A stretch of DNA of 64,000 nucleotides. It comes from Salmonella bongori NCTC 12419. GTDB taxonomy: Bacteria > Pseudomonadota > Gammaproteobacteria > Enterobacterales > Enterobacteriaceae. The stretch covers positions 3,348,001 through 3,412,000 of the forward strand of contig NC_015761.1 of NCBI RefSeq assembly GCF_000252995.1, written 5' to 3'. The notes under the pieces were generated by a model that ran no database searches, had not been told where the DNA came from, and saw nothing but the letters and a program-made list of their open reading frames with translations. The position numbers and the translations under genes are program-made. This document shows positions 1-9,093 of the stretch, piece by piece. Each line of letters begins with the position of its first letter. Position 1 is the first letter of the stretch.

Positions 1-1370
1 CCGTCAGCCTGCATCAACCGGAGGAGGTGCAGAAACTGGTAGAACGTAGCCATGCAGAAGAGGTCATTCGCTGGAATGCGCAAACGGTCGCCGCCCGCCT
101 GCGTGTGCTGGCTGATGACATCCTTTATCATCGCCTGCCAACACGCTTCTCCATGGAAAAACAGATTGGCGCGCTGGAAAAGATAGCCAATCAACATCCT
201 GAAAACCCGGTAGGCCAGTTCTGTTATTGGCACTTCAGCCGAATTGCCCGCGTATTGCGAACCCAGCGCCCGCTTTACGCTCGCGATCTGATGGCTGATA
301 AACAACGTCGCCTGCCGCTGCTTCCGGCGCTAAAAAATTATTTGTCGCTTAAATCGCCGGCGCTACGCAACGCTGGACGCATCAGTGTGATGATGAGTAT
401 CGCCAGCCTGATGGGGAGCGCGTTGCACCTACCCAAACCGTACTGGATCCTGATGACGGTATTGTTTGTTACCCAAAACGGTTATGGCGCGACACGCGTA
501 CGTATATTACACCGTTCAGTCGGAACGCTGGTCGGCCTGGTGATTGCCGGCGTCACGCTGCACTTACACATTCCCGAAAGCATTACACTGACGGTCATGC
601 TGGTACTGACACTGGCAAGCTATCTGATTATTCGTAAAAACTACGGCTGGGCGACGGTTGGCTTTACGGTGACGGCGGTATACACCATCCAGTTGCTGAC
701 GTTAAACGGCGAGCAGTTCATTGTGCCGCGCTTTATCGATACGCTTATTGGCTGTCTCATCGCCTTTGGCGGCATGGTCTGGCTATGGCCGCAATGGCAA
801 AGCGGGCTATTACGTAAAAACGCCCATGATGCGCTGGAGGCCGATCAAGAAGCTATCCGGCTGATCCTCAGTAATGATCCGCAGGCAACCCCGCTCGCTT
901 ATCAAAGAATGCGGGTCAACCAGGCGCATAATACATTATTCAACTCATTAAATCAGGCCATGCAGGAACCAGGATTCAACACCCATTATTTGTCGGATAT
1001 GAAGCTGTGGGTGACACATAGCCAGTTTATCGTGGAGCATATCAATGCCATGACGACGCTGGCGCGGGAGCATACCATGCTGACGCCGGATCTGGCGCAG
1101 CGCTATCTGGAATCATGCGAGATTGCGATTCAACGTTGCCAGCAGCGACTGGAGTACGACGGGCCAGGCAGCTCTGGCGACGTCAATATTCTGGAGTCGC
1201 CGGAAATGCCGTCACAGGGCTTATTGAGCACTCTGGAGCAGCACTTACAGCGCATCATTGGTCATCTGAACACCATGCACACCATTTCGTCAATGGCCTG
1301 GCGTCAGCGGCCACATCACGGAATATGGTTAAGCCGCCGGTTGCGGGATAGCACAACACTTAAATCGTAG
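1..1370 (+). CDS. yhfK: YhfK, FUSC-type inner-membrane protein (3' part)
   Basis: The reading frame is open from the window edge (first whole codon at position 3) to the stop at 1368-1370. This gives about 455 residues, the C-terminal part of a protein of roughly 700 in E. coli. It has a block of hydrophobic helices between positions 360 and 800, followed by a long soluble C-terminal region. This matches the aromatic acid exporter/FUSC-like layout of YhfK. A GTG at 27 could be read as a start, but the frame continues upstream without a stop and no ribosome site is seen there. The function is unknown beyond membrane-protein family membership, so a transport role is an inference from the family. 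A REP-like palindrome follows the stop. Confidence 0.9.
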   Translation, partial: VSLHQPEEVQKLVERSHAEEVIRWNAQTVAARLRVLADDILYHRLPTRFSMEKQIGALEKIANQHPENPVGQFCYWHFSRIARVLRTQRPLYARDLMADKQRRLPLLPALKNYLSLKSPALRNAGRISVMMSIASLMGSALHLPKPYWILMTVLFVTQNGYGATRVRILHRSVGTLVGLVIAGVTLHLHIPESITLTVMLVLTLASYLIIRKNYGWATVGFTVTAVYTIQLLTLNGEQFIVPRFIDTLIGCLIAFGGMVWLWPQWQSGLLRKNAHDALEADQEAIRLILSNDPQATPLAYQRMRVNQAHNTLFNSLNQAMQEPGFNTHYLSDMKLWVTHSQFIVEHINAMTTLAREHTMLTPDLAQRYLESCEIAIQRCQQRLEYDGPGSSGDVNILESPEMPSQGLLSTLEQHLQRIIGHLNTMHTISSMAWRQRPHHGIWLSRRLRDSTTLKS

Positions 1371-1402
1371 GTCGGACAAAATGCTCGCGCCGCCATCCGG
1401 CG
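1364..1402. repeat. REP-like palindromic unit
   Basis: A degenerate REP with the gccgccatccggc core lies between the convergent ends of yhfK and argD. Confidence 0.5.
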
Positions 1403-1410
1403 ATTCGTAA

Positions 1411-2628
1411 TCAGGCAACCACTTTCGCTACCGCCTGCGCAAAGCGCTGCATCCCTTCATCAATATCCGCTTCTTCCACCACCAATGACGGCGCAATACG
1501 TATCACGTCAGGCCCGGCATTGAGCACCATCACTCCAGCCTCGGCGCCTGCGTACAGAAAATCACGAGCCCGGCCTTTATACTCCGTCTTCAGTTCCGCG
1601 CCAATTAACAGTCCCATACCGCGAATATCACTGAAAATAGCAAATTGCTCGTCAAGAGCCTGCAAATGTTGCACAAACCGCTGCCGTTTAGCCTGAACGC
1701 CTTTCAGCACTTCCGGTGTATTAATAATATCAAACGCCGCGCCAGCAACCGCACAGGCTAACGGATTTCCGCCATAGGTTGAGCCGTGGGAACCGACATG
1801 GAAGGCCGAGGCAATCTCCTGAGTGGTCAGCATGGCGCTCACTGGAAAACCACCGCCTAACGCTTTAGCGCTGGTGAGGATATCCGGCGTGACGCCATAG
1901 TGCATATAGGCAAACAGCGAGCCGGTGCGCCCCATTCCGCACTGTACTTCATCAAACACCAACAACGCCTGATGACGATCGCACAACTCACGCAGCCCCT
2001 GTAGAAACGCCGGCGTTGCGGCGGTCACGCCTCCTTCGCCCTGAATCGGCTCGACGACTACTGCACAAGTATGATCGTCCATGACAGCGTCTACCGCATG
2101 AAGATCGTTGAAGGGAACGTGAATGATGTCGGCGGGTTTCGGACCAAAACCGTCAGAATATTTCGGTTGCCCCCCGACAGAGACAGTAAACAAGGAACGG
2201 CCATGAAAGGCGTTATGGAAGGCAATGATTTTCGTTTTGAACGGGCTATGGCGCACGCAGGCATAATGACGCGCCAGCTTAAAAGCGGTTTCGTTCGCTT
2301 CAGTGCCGGAGTTCATAAACAGTACGCGCTCGGCAAAAGTAGTGTCAATCAGCTTACGACCCAGGCAAAGAGCCGGTTCATTAGTAAAAACGTTACTGGT
2401 ATGCCACAAGGTTTCCCCCTGAGACTTAAGCGCCTCAACCAATGCCGGATGGCAGTGGCCCAGCGCCGTTACCGCAATACCACCGGCAAAATCGATATAC
2501 TCTTTGCCCTGCTGGTCCCATACGCGGCTGCCTTTACCCTTGACCGGAATAAAATCTGCCGGTGCATACACAGGCAGAATCACTTCATCAAAAGTTGCGC
2601 GCGTAATAGCCGTTTGTTCAGTTGCCAT
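1411..2628 (-). CDS. argD: Acetylornithine/succinyl-diaminopimelate aminotransferase
   Basis: This 405-residue class III, PLP-dependent aminotransferase catalyses the acetylornithine step of arginine synthesis and the succinyl-diaminopimelate step of lysine synthesis, in the cytoplasm. The PLP pocket motif SGTEANE is at 107-113, the conserved DEVQ at 226-229, and the Schiff-base lysine K255 lies in TSAKALGGG. The length is that of E. coli ArgD. It lies downstream of pabA on the same strand with an 85-base gap. That gap carries two ARG-box matches, so it probably has its own ArgR-repressed promoter as well as read-through from yhfG-fic-pabA. Confidence 0.97.
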   Translation of the reverse strand: MATEQTAITRATFDEVILPVYAPADFIPVKGKGSRVWDQQGKEYIDFAGGIAVTALGHCHPALVEALKSQGETLWHTSNVFTNEPALCLGRKLIDTTFAERVLFMNSGTEANETAFKLARHYACVRHSPFKTKIIAFHNAFHGRSLFTVSVGGQPKYSDGFGPKPADIIHVPFNDLHAVDAVMDDHTCAVVVEPIQGEGGVTAATPAFLQGLRELCDRHQALLVFDEVQCGMGRTGSLFAYMHYGVTPDILTSAKALGGGFPVSAMLTTQEIASAFHVGSHGSTYGGNPLACAVAGAAFDIINTPEVLKGVQAKRQRFVQHLQALDEQFAIFSDIRGMGLLIGAELKTEYKGRARDFLYAGAEAGVMVLNAGPDVIRIAPSLVVEEADIDEGMQRFAQAVAKVVA

Positions 2629-2660
2629 ATTATTACCACCCGGTTAAGCAGAAATTTCAG

Positions 2661-2695
2661 TGAAATTATAATCACAAAATATGAATAAAAAATCA
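2661..2695 (-). promoter_or_regulatory. Tandem ARG boxes (ArgR operator) of argD
   Basis: Two palindromic matches to TGAATwwwwATTCA are seen: 2661-2674 (12 of 14) and 2682-2695 (13 of 14). Their starts are 21 bases apart, the usual spacing of a pair of 18-bp ARG boxes separated by 3 bp that binds one ArgR hexamer. Binding is inferred. Confidence 0.75.
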
Positions 2696-2713
2696 CTCAA
2701 TGACAACCATTAA

Positions 2714-3277
2714 TCAACGTTGAAGAAAATTTTCCAGTAACGCGTGTCCCTGTTCGCTAAGAATACTTTCCGGATGAAACTGTACGCCTTCCAGATCCCA
2801 CTGGCGATGGCGAATCCCCATGATCTCCTGCGTTTCGCTCCAGGCCGTGATCTCAAAGCAAGCAGGCAGCGTAACAGGATCGACAATCAGCGAGTGGTAA
2901 CGTGTCACAGTTAATGGACTGGGCACCCCCTGAAACACGCCCTGACCATTATGCGCAATGGGCGATGTTTTGCCGTGCATCACTTTCGCTGCCCGCACCA
3001 CCGACGCGCCAAAGGCCTGCGCTATCGCCTGATGACCAAGGCAAACGCCCAGCATCGGAATACGTCCGGCATAATGGCGTATTACCGCCAGAGAGATACC
3101 GGCCTCATCTGGCGTACAGGGTCCGGGAGAGATAACGATTTTTTGCGGACTCAGGGCGTCAATCTGCGTCAGCGTCAACGCATCATTGCGTCTGACCTGC
3201 ACTTCCGCGCCCAGTTCACAAAAATACTGGTAGAGGTTCCATGTAAAGGAATCATAGTTGTCAATAAGCAGGATCAT
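2714..3277 (-). CDS. pabA: Aminodeoxychorismate synthase component II (glutamine amidotransferase)
   Basis: This 187-residue class I glutamine amidotransferase supplies ammonia to PabB for 4-amino-4-deoxychorismate, the precursor of p-aminobenzoate and folate. The catalytic triad is visible: nucleophile C79 in GVCLGHQ, and H168 and E170 in the FHPES motif. The N-terminal ILLIDNYDSFTWNL is typical of TrpG/PabA proteins. It is more likely PabA than TrpG because it is free-standing and sits between fic and argD, as in E. coli. The fic stop lies 31 bases upstream, which suggests co-transcription. Confidence 0.97.
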   Translation of the reverse strand: MILLIDNYDSFTWNLYQYFCELGAEVQVRRNDALTLTQIDALSPQKIVISPGPCTPDEAGISLAVIRHYAGRIPMLGVCLGHQAIAQAFGASVVRAAKVMHGKTSPIAHNGQGVFQGVPSPLTVTRYHSLIVDPVTLPACFEITAWSETQEIMGIRHRQWDLEGVQFHPESILSEQGHALLENFLQR

Positions 3278-3308
3278 GGCGGCTCCGGAACAAAAGAACC
3301 GCGCTATT

Positions 3309-3911
3309 TTACTCCGTTTCGCGCGCTTCGCTTACCGCTTTCTGAAAAATCGACTGCAAGGCGGAGAGATCACCCATCGCGCCGCTTTGGTTCGCCTGAC
3401 TCCACGTGTCAACTGCAATGCCTTGCCAACTCAGCGCGTAGCCGGCATGGAGCGCCAGTTGTTCAAAGAAAATGCGTTGCGCCAACCCACTACCCAGACG
3501 GAACGGGTGGAGTACGTTAATTTCACAATAGTAATGCGCCAGCCGCTCGACAAACTTTTCATGTGGCAGACCGACCAGGTAGCCCTCCGCTTCCAGATCC
3601 TGCATCAGAGCATTACCCTCTTTTTCGATATAGGCAAAGTGGCAAAAACGAGTATCTCCCTGGTAGATATCCATTTCCCGCAGTTGCCCTGCCCAGTCGA
3701 AAATATCCTGATAAAGCTGGCGATGAATCGCGCACAGATGGGGCAAACCGCGTACCAGCGGTCCCAGTTCAATCGTGGCGGCGCGCAGCGCAGTCATTTC
3801 ATATGCCGCTTGCGCCAGTCGCTGGGCCTGATGAATCCCCAGCCGATTACGCATCACATCCAGCCCTGGGTAGAGATACGGATCACGCCCTGCGCCAAAT
3901 TTATCGCTCAT
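3309..3911 (-). CDS. fic: Fic-domain protein (putative AMPylating toxin)
   Basis: A 200-residue Fic protein. The start is placed at the ATG at 3911, preceded by GGAGG; an upstream in-frame ATG at 3932 lies inside yhfG and would add seven residues. The Fic motif at 135-146 reads HPFRLGSGLAQR. The family consensus is HPFxxGNGRxxR, so the Asn after the glycine is Ser and the first Arg is Leu; the catalytic His135 is kept. E. coli Fic has a similarly altered motif. The gene overlaps yhfG by 11 bases, the layout of a class I Fic antitoxin-toxin pair. AMP transfer activity is a family expectation and may be weak given the altered motif. Confidence 0.92.
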   Translation of the reverse strand: MSDKFGAGRDPYLYPGLDVMRNRLGIHQAQRLAQAAYEMTALRAATIELGPLVRGLPHLCAIHRQLYQDIFDWAGQLREMDIYQGDTRFCHFAYIEKEGNALMQDLEAEGYLVGLPHEKFVERLAHYYCEINVLHPFRLGSGLAQRIFFEQLALHAGYALSWQGIAVDTWSQANQSGAMGDLSALQSIFQKAVSEARETE

Positions 3912-4068
3912 AGTGCCTCCGGAGTTCGTCAAGACGCACCAGCGCTTCTTCGGCGGTCAGGGTCACTAAGGGGCTTTCAACACCTTCGAGACGGCGGCTC
4001 TGCTGAAAATTAACATTGCGCCGCTGTTCCCAAAAGCGTGACTTTTGTTTATCGGTAAGTTTCTTCAC
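3901..4068 (-). CDS. yhfG: YhfG, small antitoxin-like partner of Fic
   Basis: A 55-codon gene with a GTG start at 4066-4068, preceded by a GGGAGG ribosome site, ending in TAA at 3901-3903. The product starts MKKLTDKQKSRFWEQRR and ends ELRRHYER, matching E. coli YhfG. It contains SRRLEG at residues 24-29, which fits the inhibitory motif (S/T)xxxE(G/N) of class I Fic antitoxins; the Glu is expected to block the gamma-phosphate position of ATP in Fic. Its 3' end overlaps fic by 11 bases, so translation is probably coupled. Confidence 0.88.
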   Translation of the reverse strand: MKKLTDKQKSRFWEQRRNVNFQQSRRLEGVESPLVTLTAEEALVRLDELRRHYER

Positions 4069-4175
4069 CTGGCCTCCCTGAATATGCCTGTACTTGCCAC
4101 AAGTATAAGCAGCAATTTCAGGTTACGCTGAGACAAGGAGAAAATGCGGGCGACTCGCACCCGCACAGACATATT

Positions 4176-4748
4176 TTACGGCAGGACTTTTGCGGAAAGG
4201 ATAACGATAGGTTTTGTCGGCACATTCTGATAAGGCCCGACATCGTGCGTCTGCACCTGCGAGATTTTATCGGCGACATCCATTCCTTTTACTACTTTAC
4301 CAAATACCGCATAGCCAAAGTCGCGCTGGCCGTGGTCAAGAAAGGCATTATCCGCAACGTTAATAAAGAACTGGCTGGTGGCGCTGTCTTTATCTGCGGT
4401 ACGCGCCATCGCAATCGTGCCGCGAGTATTACGCAGACCGTTATCAGCTTCATTCTTAATTGGCGGATTCGGTTTCTTCTGCTGCATCTGCTCGTTAAAA
4501 CCGCCGCCCTGAATCATAAAGCCAGGAATTACACGATGAAACGTGGTGTTGTTATAGAAACCGCTGTTGACGTAATCGACAAAGTTTTTCACAGAAACCG
4601 GCGCTTTTTGGCTATTCAGTTCCAGCTCAATATTCCCGGCGGAGGTGGTTAACAGCACATGAGGATCACCTTTTGCCGCCAACGCTGCGGGAGAAAGAGC
4701 AGAGAGCGCGAAAACAGCTGCGACAGCCGCCAGAGTCGATTTGAGCAT
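4176..4748 (-). CDS. ppiA: Periplasmic peptidyl-prolyl cis-trans isomerase A (cyclophilin)
   Basis: A 190-residue protein with a clear Sec signal peptide (MLKSTLAAVAAVFALS, cleavage after the AALA near residue 24), followed by a single cyclophilin domain. Visible cyclophilin motifs are NFVDYVNSGFYNNTTFHRVI, GFMIQGG and SQFFINVAD. It catalyses proline isomerisation in folding envelope proteins. It is divergent from tsgA, and a CRP-type palindrome lies in the shared 274-base gap. CRP control is known for E. coli ppiA. Confidence 0.96.
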   Translation of the reverse strand: MLKSTLAAVAAVFALSALSPAALAAKGDPHVLLTTSAGNIELELNSQKAPVSVKNFVDYVNSGFYNNTTFHRVIPGFMIQGGGFNEQMQQKKPNPPIKNEADNGLRNTRGTIAMARTADKDSATSQFFINVADNAFLDHGQRDFGYAVFGKVVKGMDVADKISQVQTHDVGPYQNVPTKPIVILSAKVLP

Positions 4749-4888
4749 GAAATTTCCTTAACGAGAGCAGAAATAAAGCAAGTGAAGTGATTCTAAAGAG
4801 CCTTCCAGGGTCAGGCCAGCCCTTTACCTAATTTTACGTATCTGAAACAAATGTAACGTCAGAACGCTACGACGCATTCGCAATATAA

Positions 4889-4904
4889 CGTGATCAGAAT
4901 CACA
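4889..4904. promoter_or_regulatory. CRP-type palindrome between ppiA and tsgA
   Basis: CGTGA-N6-TCACA matches the TGTGA-N6-TCACA consensus at 9 of 10 positions, in the divergent ppiA/tsgA gap. The site most probably activates ppiA. The gap also carries repeated atgtaacg segments (near 4850 and 4912), which I cannot assign. Confidence 0.6.
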
Positions 4905-5022
4905 TTAAAAAATGTAACGATTGCTACGTTTGCTAATAATTATTTAAATGCGTCACTAAAGCGCCTAAAATCTGCCCGCTTAACGCGCCTTCCACGCGCT
5001 TCACTTCGACTCAAGGCCAGAC

Positions 5023-6204
5023 ATGACTAACAGCAATCGCATTAAGCTCACATGGATCAGCTTTCTTTCCTACGCCCTGACCGGGGCGCTGGTGATTGTC
5101 ACCGGGATGGTGATGGGAAACATTGCAGACTATTTTCACCTGCCTGTTTCCAGTATGAGTAACACTTTTACTTTTCTGAATGCCGGGATTTTGATCTCGA
5201 TTTTCCTCAATGCCTGGCTGATGGAGATCGTCCCGCTGAAAACGCAACTGCGCTTTGGCTTTGTGCTGATGGTCCTGGCCGTCGCTGGCCTGATGCTCAG
5301 CCATAGTCTGGCGCTGTTCTCTGCGGCAATGTTTGTGCTGGGGCTGGTGAGCGGGATCACCATGTCGATTGGCACCTTCCTGATTACGCAACTGTATGAA
5401 GGACGTCAGCGTGGTTCCCGCCTGCTGTTTACCGACTCCTTCTTCAGCATGGCGGGGATGATTTTCCCGATGGTCGCCGCCTTCCTGCTGGCGCGCAGCA
5501 TTGAATGGTACTGGGTTTATGCCTGCATTGGCCTGGTTTATCTGGCCATCTTCATTCTGAGCTTCGGCTGCGAGTTCCCGGCACTGGGTAAACATGCGCC
5601 TGCCAGCAAAACCCCGGCAGTCAAAGAAAAATGGGGCATCGGCGTGTTGTTTCTCTCCGTCGCCGCGCTGTGTTACATCCTCGGTCAGCTGGGTTTTATC
5701 TCCTGGGTGCCGGAATACGCCAAAGGTCTCGGTATGAGCCTGAATGATGCCGGGGCGCTGGTCAGCGATTTCTGGATGTCCTATATGTTCGGCATGTGGG
5801 CGTTCAGCTTTATCCTACGCTTTTTTGATCTGCAACGTATCCTGACGGTGCTGGCGGGGATGGCGGCTGTGCTGATGTATCTGTTTATTACCGGTACTCA
5901 GGCGCATATGCCGTGGTTTATTTTGACCCTGGGTTTCTTCTCCAGCGCGATATATACCTCCATCATTACGCTGGGATCACAGCAAACAAAAGTGGCCTCG
6001 CCTAAGCTGGTCAACTTTATTCTGACCTGCGGTACTATCGGTACCATGCTGACCTTTGTGGTCACCGGACCGATTGTGGCGCATAGCGGCCCGCAGGCGG
6101 CGCTCCTCACCGCTAACGGCCTGTATGCGGTGGTATTTGTGATGTGCTTTGCGTTGGGCTTTGTGTCCCGTCATCGCCAGCATAGCGCACCGGCTGCACA
6201 TTGA
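5023..6204 (+). CDS. tsgA: TsgA, major facilitator superfamily membrane protein
   Basis: This 393-residue protein is almost wholly made of hydrophobic helices, about 12 predicted transmembrane segments in the usual MFS two-half layout. It has the length of E. coli/Salmonella TsgA. Its substrate is not known; the name comes from a reporter fusion responding to selenite in Salmonella. The start ATG at 5023 gives MTNSNRIKLTW. It stands alone, followed by a REP pair and then the nirB promoter. Confidence 0.92.
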   Translation: MTNSNRIKLTWISFLSYALTGALVIVTGMVMGNIADYFHLPVSSMSNTFTFLNAGILISIFLNAWLMEIVPLKTQLRFGFVLMVLAVAGLMLSHSLALFSAAMFVLGLVSGITMSIGTFLITQLYEGRQRGSRLLFTDSFFSMAGMIFPMVAAFLLARSIEWYWVYACIGLVYLAIFILSFGCEFPALGKHAPASKTPAVKEKWGIGVLFLSVAALCYILGQLGFISWVPEYAKGLGMSLNDAGALVSDFWMSYMFGMWAFSFILRFFDLQRILTVLAGMAAVLMYLFITGTQAHMPWFILTLGFFSSAIYTSIITLGSQQTKVASPKLVNFILTCGTIGTMLTFVVTGPIVAHSGPQAALLTANGLYAVVFVMCFALGFVSRHRQHSAPAAH

Positions 6205-6207
6205 TAA

Positions 6208-6296
6208 TGATTGCCGGATGGCGACACGATGCGTCTTATCCGGCCTACGGTTGACAAGTATGGGCCGGATAAGGCGAAACCGCCATCCGGCTTTTT
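6208..6296. repeat. REP pair (BIME) after tsgA
   Basis: Two facing REP units (gccggatggcg...ttatccggcctac and gggccggataaggcg...gccatccggc) are separated by a short linker. It lies at the tsgA 3' end, where such elements often stabilise mRNA. Confidence 0.8.
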
Positions 6297-6448
6297 CTGT
6301 GCTTCCCCCTCCTACCTTTGATGTCGATCGTAACATCTTTAGAGGTAGTACTTTTTCGTCAAAACCCCTTCGTTTTGTATGTTATTTGCACAAACCTGAA
6401 AAACCTGACAATTCCACTACTTATAAAAATCCTGACAAATCAGCCATA

Positions 6449-6464
6449 TACCTATTAAGGGGTA
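6449..6464 (+). promoter_or_regulatory. NarL/NarP 7-2-7 site of the nir promoter
   Basis: TACCTAT-TA-AGGGGTA is an inverted pair of TACYNMT-type heptamers with 2-bp spacing, upstream of the FNR site as in E. coli nirB. It is expected to mediate nitrate/nitrite activation. Confidence 0.7.
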
Positions 6465-6477
6465 TATAAAGGTGAAT

Positions 6478-6518
6478 TTGATTTACATCAATAAGCGGGG
6501 TTGCTGAATCGTTAAGGT
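6478..6518 (+). promoter_or_regulatory. FNR site and -10 element of the nirB promoter
   Basis: TTGATTTACATCAA (6478-6491) is a full FNR palindrome. TAAGGT at 6513-6518 is a candidate -10. A start near 6526 would put the FNR site at about -41.5, the class II position used at E. coli nirB, giving anaerobic induction of nirB-nirD and probably nirC-cysG. Confidence 0.82.
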
Positions 6519-6549
6519 AGGCGGTAATAGAAAAGAAATCGAGGCAAAA

Positions 6550-9093
6550 ATGAGCAAAGTCAGACTCGCTATTATCGGTAATGGTATGGTCGGCCACCGC
6601 TTTATTGAGGATCTCCTTGATAAATCCGACGCTAGCCTGTTCGACATTACCGTGTTCTGTGAAGAACCCCGTAAAGCCTATGACCGTGTCCACCTGTCAT
6701 CCTACTTCTCTCACCACACCGCGGAAGAGCTCTCTCTGGTGCGTGAAGGATTTTACGAGAAGCACGGCGTGAAGGTACTGGTTGGCGAACGCGCAATTAC
6801 CATTAACCGTCAGGAGAAAGTGATTCACTCCAGCGCGGGTCGTACCGTTTATTATGACAAGCTGATCATGGCGACCGGCTCTTATCCGTGGATCCCGCCG
6901 ATTAAAGGCTCCGAAACCCAGGATTGCTTCGTTTACCGTACCATTGAAGACCTCAACGCTATCGAAGCCTGCGCCCGTCGCAGCAAGCGCGGGGCGGTGG
7001 TCGGCGGCGGTCTGCTGGGGCTGGAAGCCGCTGGCGCGCTGAAAAACCTCGGCGTGGAAACGCACGTTATTGAATTTGCGCCAATGCTGATGGCAGAACA
7101 GCTGGATCAGATGGGCGGCGAACAGTTGCGCCGTAAAATCGAAAGCATGGGCGTGCGCGTGCACACCAGCAAAAATACCCAGGAAATCGTTCAGGCAGGC
7201 AACGAATCGCGTAAAACGATGCGTTTTGCCGACGGTAGCGAGCTGGAAGTCGATTTCATCGTCTTCTCTACCGGTATTCGCCCCCGCGACAAGCTGGCGA
7301 CCCAGTGCGGTCTGGCCGTCGCGCAGCGCGGCGGGATCGTGATTAACGACACCTGCCAGACCTCTGACCCGGATATCTACGCTATCGGCGAGTGCGCCAG
7401 TTGGAACAACCGCGTTTACGGTCTGGTCGCACCAGGCTATAAAATGGCCCAGGTCGCCGTTGACCACATCCTCGGCAGCGTGAACGCCTTTGAAGGGGCG
7501 GACCTGAGCGCCAAGCTGAAGCTGCTCGGCGTTGACGTCGGCGGGATTGGCGACGCGCATGGCCGCACGCCCGGCGCACGTAGCTATGTTTACCTCGACG
7601 AAAGCAAAGAAGTCTACAAACGCCTGATCGTAAGCAAAGATAACAAAACCCTGCTCGGCGCGGTGCTGGTCGGCGATACCAGCGACTACGGCAACCTGCT
7701 GCAACTGGTGCTAAACGCTATCGAACTGCCGGAAAACCCGGACTCATTGATTCTGCCAGCACACGCGGGCAGCGGCAAACCGTCTATCGGCGTAGATAAA
7801 CTGCCGGAAAGCGCGCAGATTTGTTCCTGCTTCGACGTCACCAAAGGCGACCTGATCGCCGCCATCAATAAAGGCTGCCATACCGTGGCGGCGCTGAAAG
7901 CAGAAACCAAAGCCGGTACCGGCTGCGGCGGCTGTATCCCACTGGTGACCCAGGTACTTAACGCAGAGCTGGCGAAGCAAGGTATCGAAGTCAACAACAA
8001 CCTGTGCGAGCACTTTGCTTATTCTCGCCAGGAATTGTTCCACTTGATCCGCGTCGAAGGCATCAAAACTTTTGAGGAGCTACTGGCGAAACACGGTAAA
8101 GGCTACGGCTGCGAAGTGTGTAAGCCGACCGTCGGCTCGCTGCTGGCGTCGTGCTGGAACGAATACATCCTTAAGCCGCAGCACACGCCGCTACAGGATA
8201 CCAACGATAACTTCCTGGCGAATATTCAGAAAGATGGTACCTACTCGGTGATCCCGCGCTCGGCGGGCGGTGAAATTACGCCGGAAGGTCTGGTGGCCGT
8301 GGGTCGTATCGCCCGCGAGTTTAACCTGTACACCAAAATTACCGGCTCTCAACGTATCGGCCTGTTTGGCGCGCAAAAAGATGATCTGCCGGAAATCTGG
8401 CGTCAACTGATTGAAGCGGGCTTCGAAACTGGCCATGCGTACGCCAAAGCGCTACGGATGGCGAAAACCTGCGTTGGTAGCACCTGGTGCCGCTATGGGG
8501 TTGGCGATAGCGTGGGCTTCGGCGTTGAGCTGGAAAACCGCTATAAAGGCATCCGTACCCCGCACAAAATGAAGTTTGGCGTCTCCGGCTGTACCCGTGA
8601 ATGCGCGGAGGCGCAGGGTAAGGACGTAGGTATCATCGCTACCGAAAAAGGCTGGAACCTGTACGTGTGCGGTAACGGCGGGATGAAACCTCGCCACGCA
8701 GATCTGCTGGCCGCCGATCTTGACCGTGAAACGCTGATCAAATACCTCGACCGTTTCATGATGTTCTACATCCGTACCGCCGACAAACTGACCCGTACCG
8801 CGCCGTGGTTAGATAACCTGGAAGGCGGCATTGATTATCTGAAGTCGGTCATTATCGATGACAAGCTGGGCCTGAACGCTCATCTGGAAGAAGAGATGGC
8901 GCGTCTGCGTGAAGCGGTTATCTGCGAGTGGACCGAAACGGTGAATACGCCGTCCGCACAGGTTCGTTTCAAACACTTTATCAACAGCGATCAACGTGAC
9001 CCGAACGTGCAGATGGTTCCTGAGCGCGAGCAGCATCGTCCGGCCACGCCGTATGAACGTATTCCGGTAACTCTGGTGGAGGAAAACGCATGA
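6550..9093 (+). CDS. nirB: NADH-dependent nitrite reductase, large subunit
   Basis: An 847-residue cytoplasmic enzyme that reduces nitrite to ammonium with NADH. Domains in order: FAD-binding fold (IIGNGMVGHRF near 8-18), NAD-binding fold (VVGGGLLGLEA near 150), a BFD-like [2Fe-2S] domain with C425, C427, C459 and C462, and the C-terminal siroheme/[4Fe-4S] domain with C641, C647, C681 and C685 (C-x5-C and C-x3-C). All cofactor ligands are present. It overlaps nirD by 4 bases (ATGA), so translation is coupled. Transcription should be anaerobic via FNR. Siroheme comes from CysG, encoded downstream. Confidence 0.98.
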   Translation: MSKVRLAIIGNGMVGHRFIEDLLDKSDASLFDITVFCEEPRKAYDRVHLSSYFSHHTAEELSLVREGFYEKHGVKVLVGERAITINRQEKVIHSSAGRTVYYDKLIMATGSYPWIPPIKGSETQDCFVYRTIEDLNAIEACARRSKRGAVVGGGLLGLEAAGALKNLGVETHVIEFAPMLMAEQLDQMGGEQLRRKIESMGVRVHTSKNTQEIVQAGNESRKTMRFADGSELEVDFIVFSTGIRPRDKLATQCGLAVAQRGGIVINDTCQTSDPDIYAIGECASWNNRVYGLVAPGYKMAQVAVDHILGSVNAFEGADLSAKLKLLGVDVGGIGDAHGRTPGARSYVYLDESKEVYKRLIVSKDNKTLLGAVLVGDTSDYGNLLQLVLNAIELPENPDSLILPAHAGSGKPSIGVDKLPESAQICSCFDVTKGDLIAAINKGCHTVAALKAETKAGTGCGGCIPLVTQVLNAELAKQGIEVNNNLCEHFAYSRQELFHLIRVEGIKTFEELLAKHGKGYGCEVCKPTVGSLLASCWNEYILKPQHTPLQDTNDNFLANIQKDGTYSVIPRSAGGEITPEGLVAVGRIAREFNLYTKITGSQRIGLFGAQKDDLPEIWRQLIEAGFETGHAYAKALRMAKTCVGSTWCRYGVGDSVGFGVELENRYKGIRTPHKMKFGVSGCTRECAEAQGKDVGIIATEKGWNLYVCGNGGMKPRHADLLAADLDRETLIKYLDRFMMFYIRTADKLTRTAPWLDNLEGGIDYLKSVIIDDKLGLNAHLEEEMARLREAVICEWTETVNTPSAQVRFKHFINSDQRDPNVQMVPEREQHRPATPYERIPVTLVEENA

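Noticed and set aside
2071..2688. A 205-codon plus-strand frame over argD
   Set aside because: It is wholly antisense to argD, has no recognisable domain or ribosome site, and mirrors the codon bias of argD.
3258..4013. A 251-codon plus-strand frame over fic and yhfG
   Set aside because: It is antisense to two well-supported genes and has no domain or ribosome site.
6697..7704. A 335-codon minus-strand frame inside nirB
   Set aside because: It is a shadow of the high-GC nirB frame; nirB is complete with all cofactor ligands.
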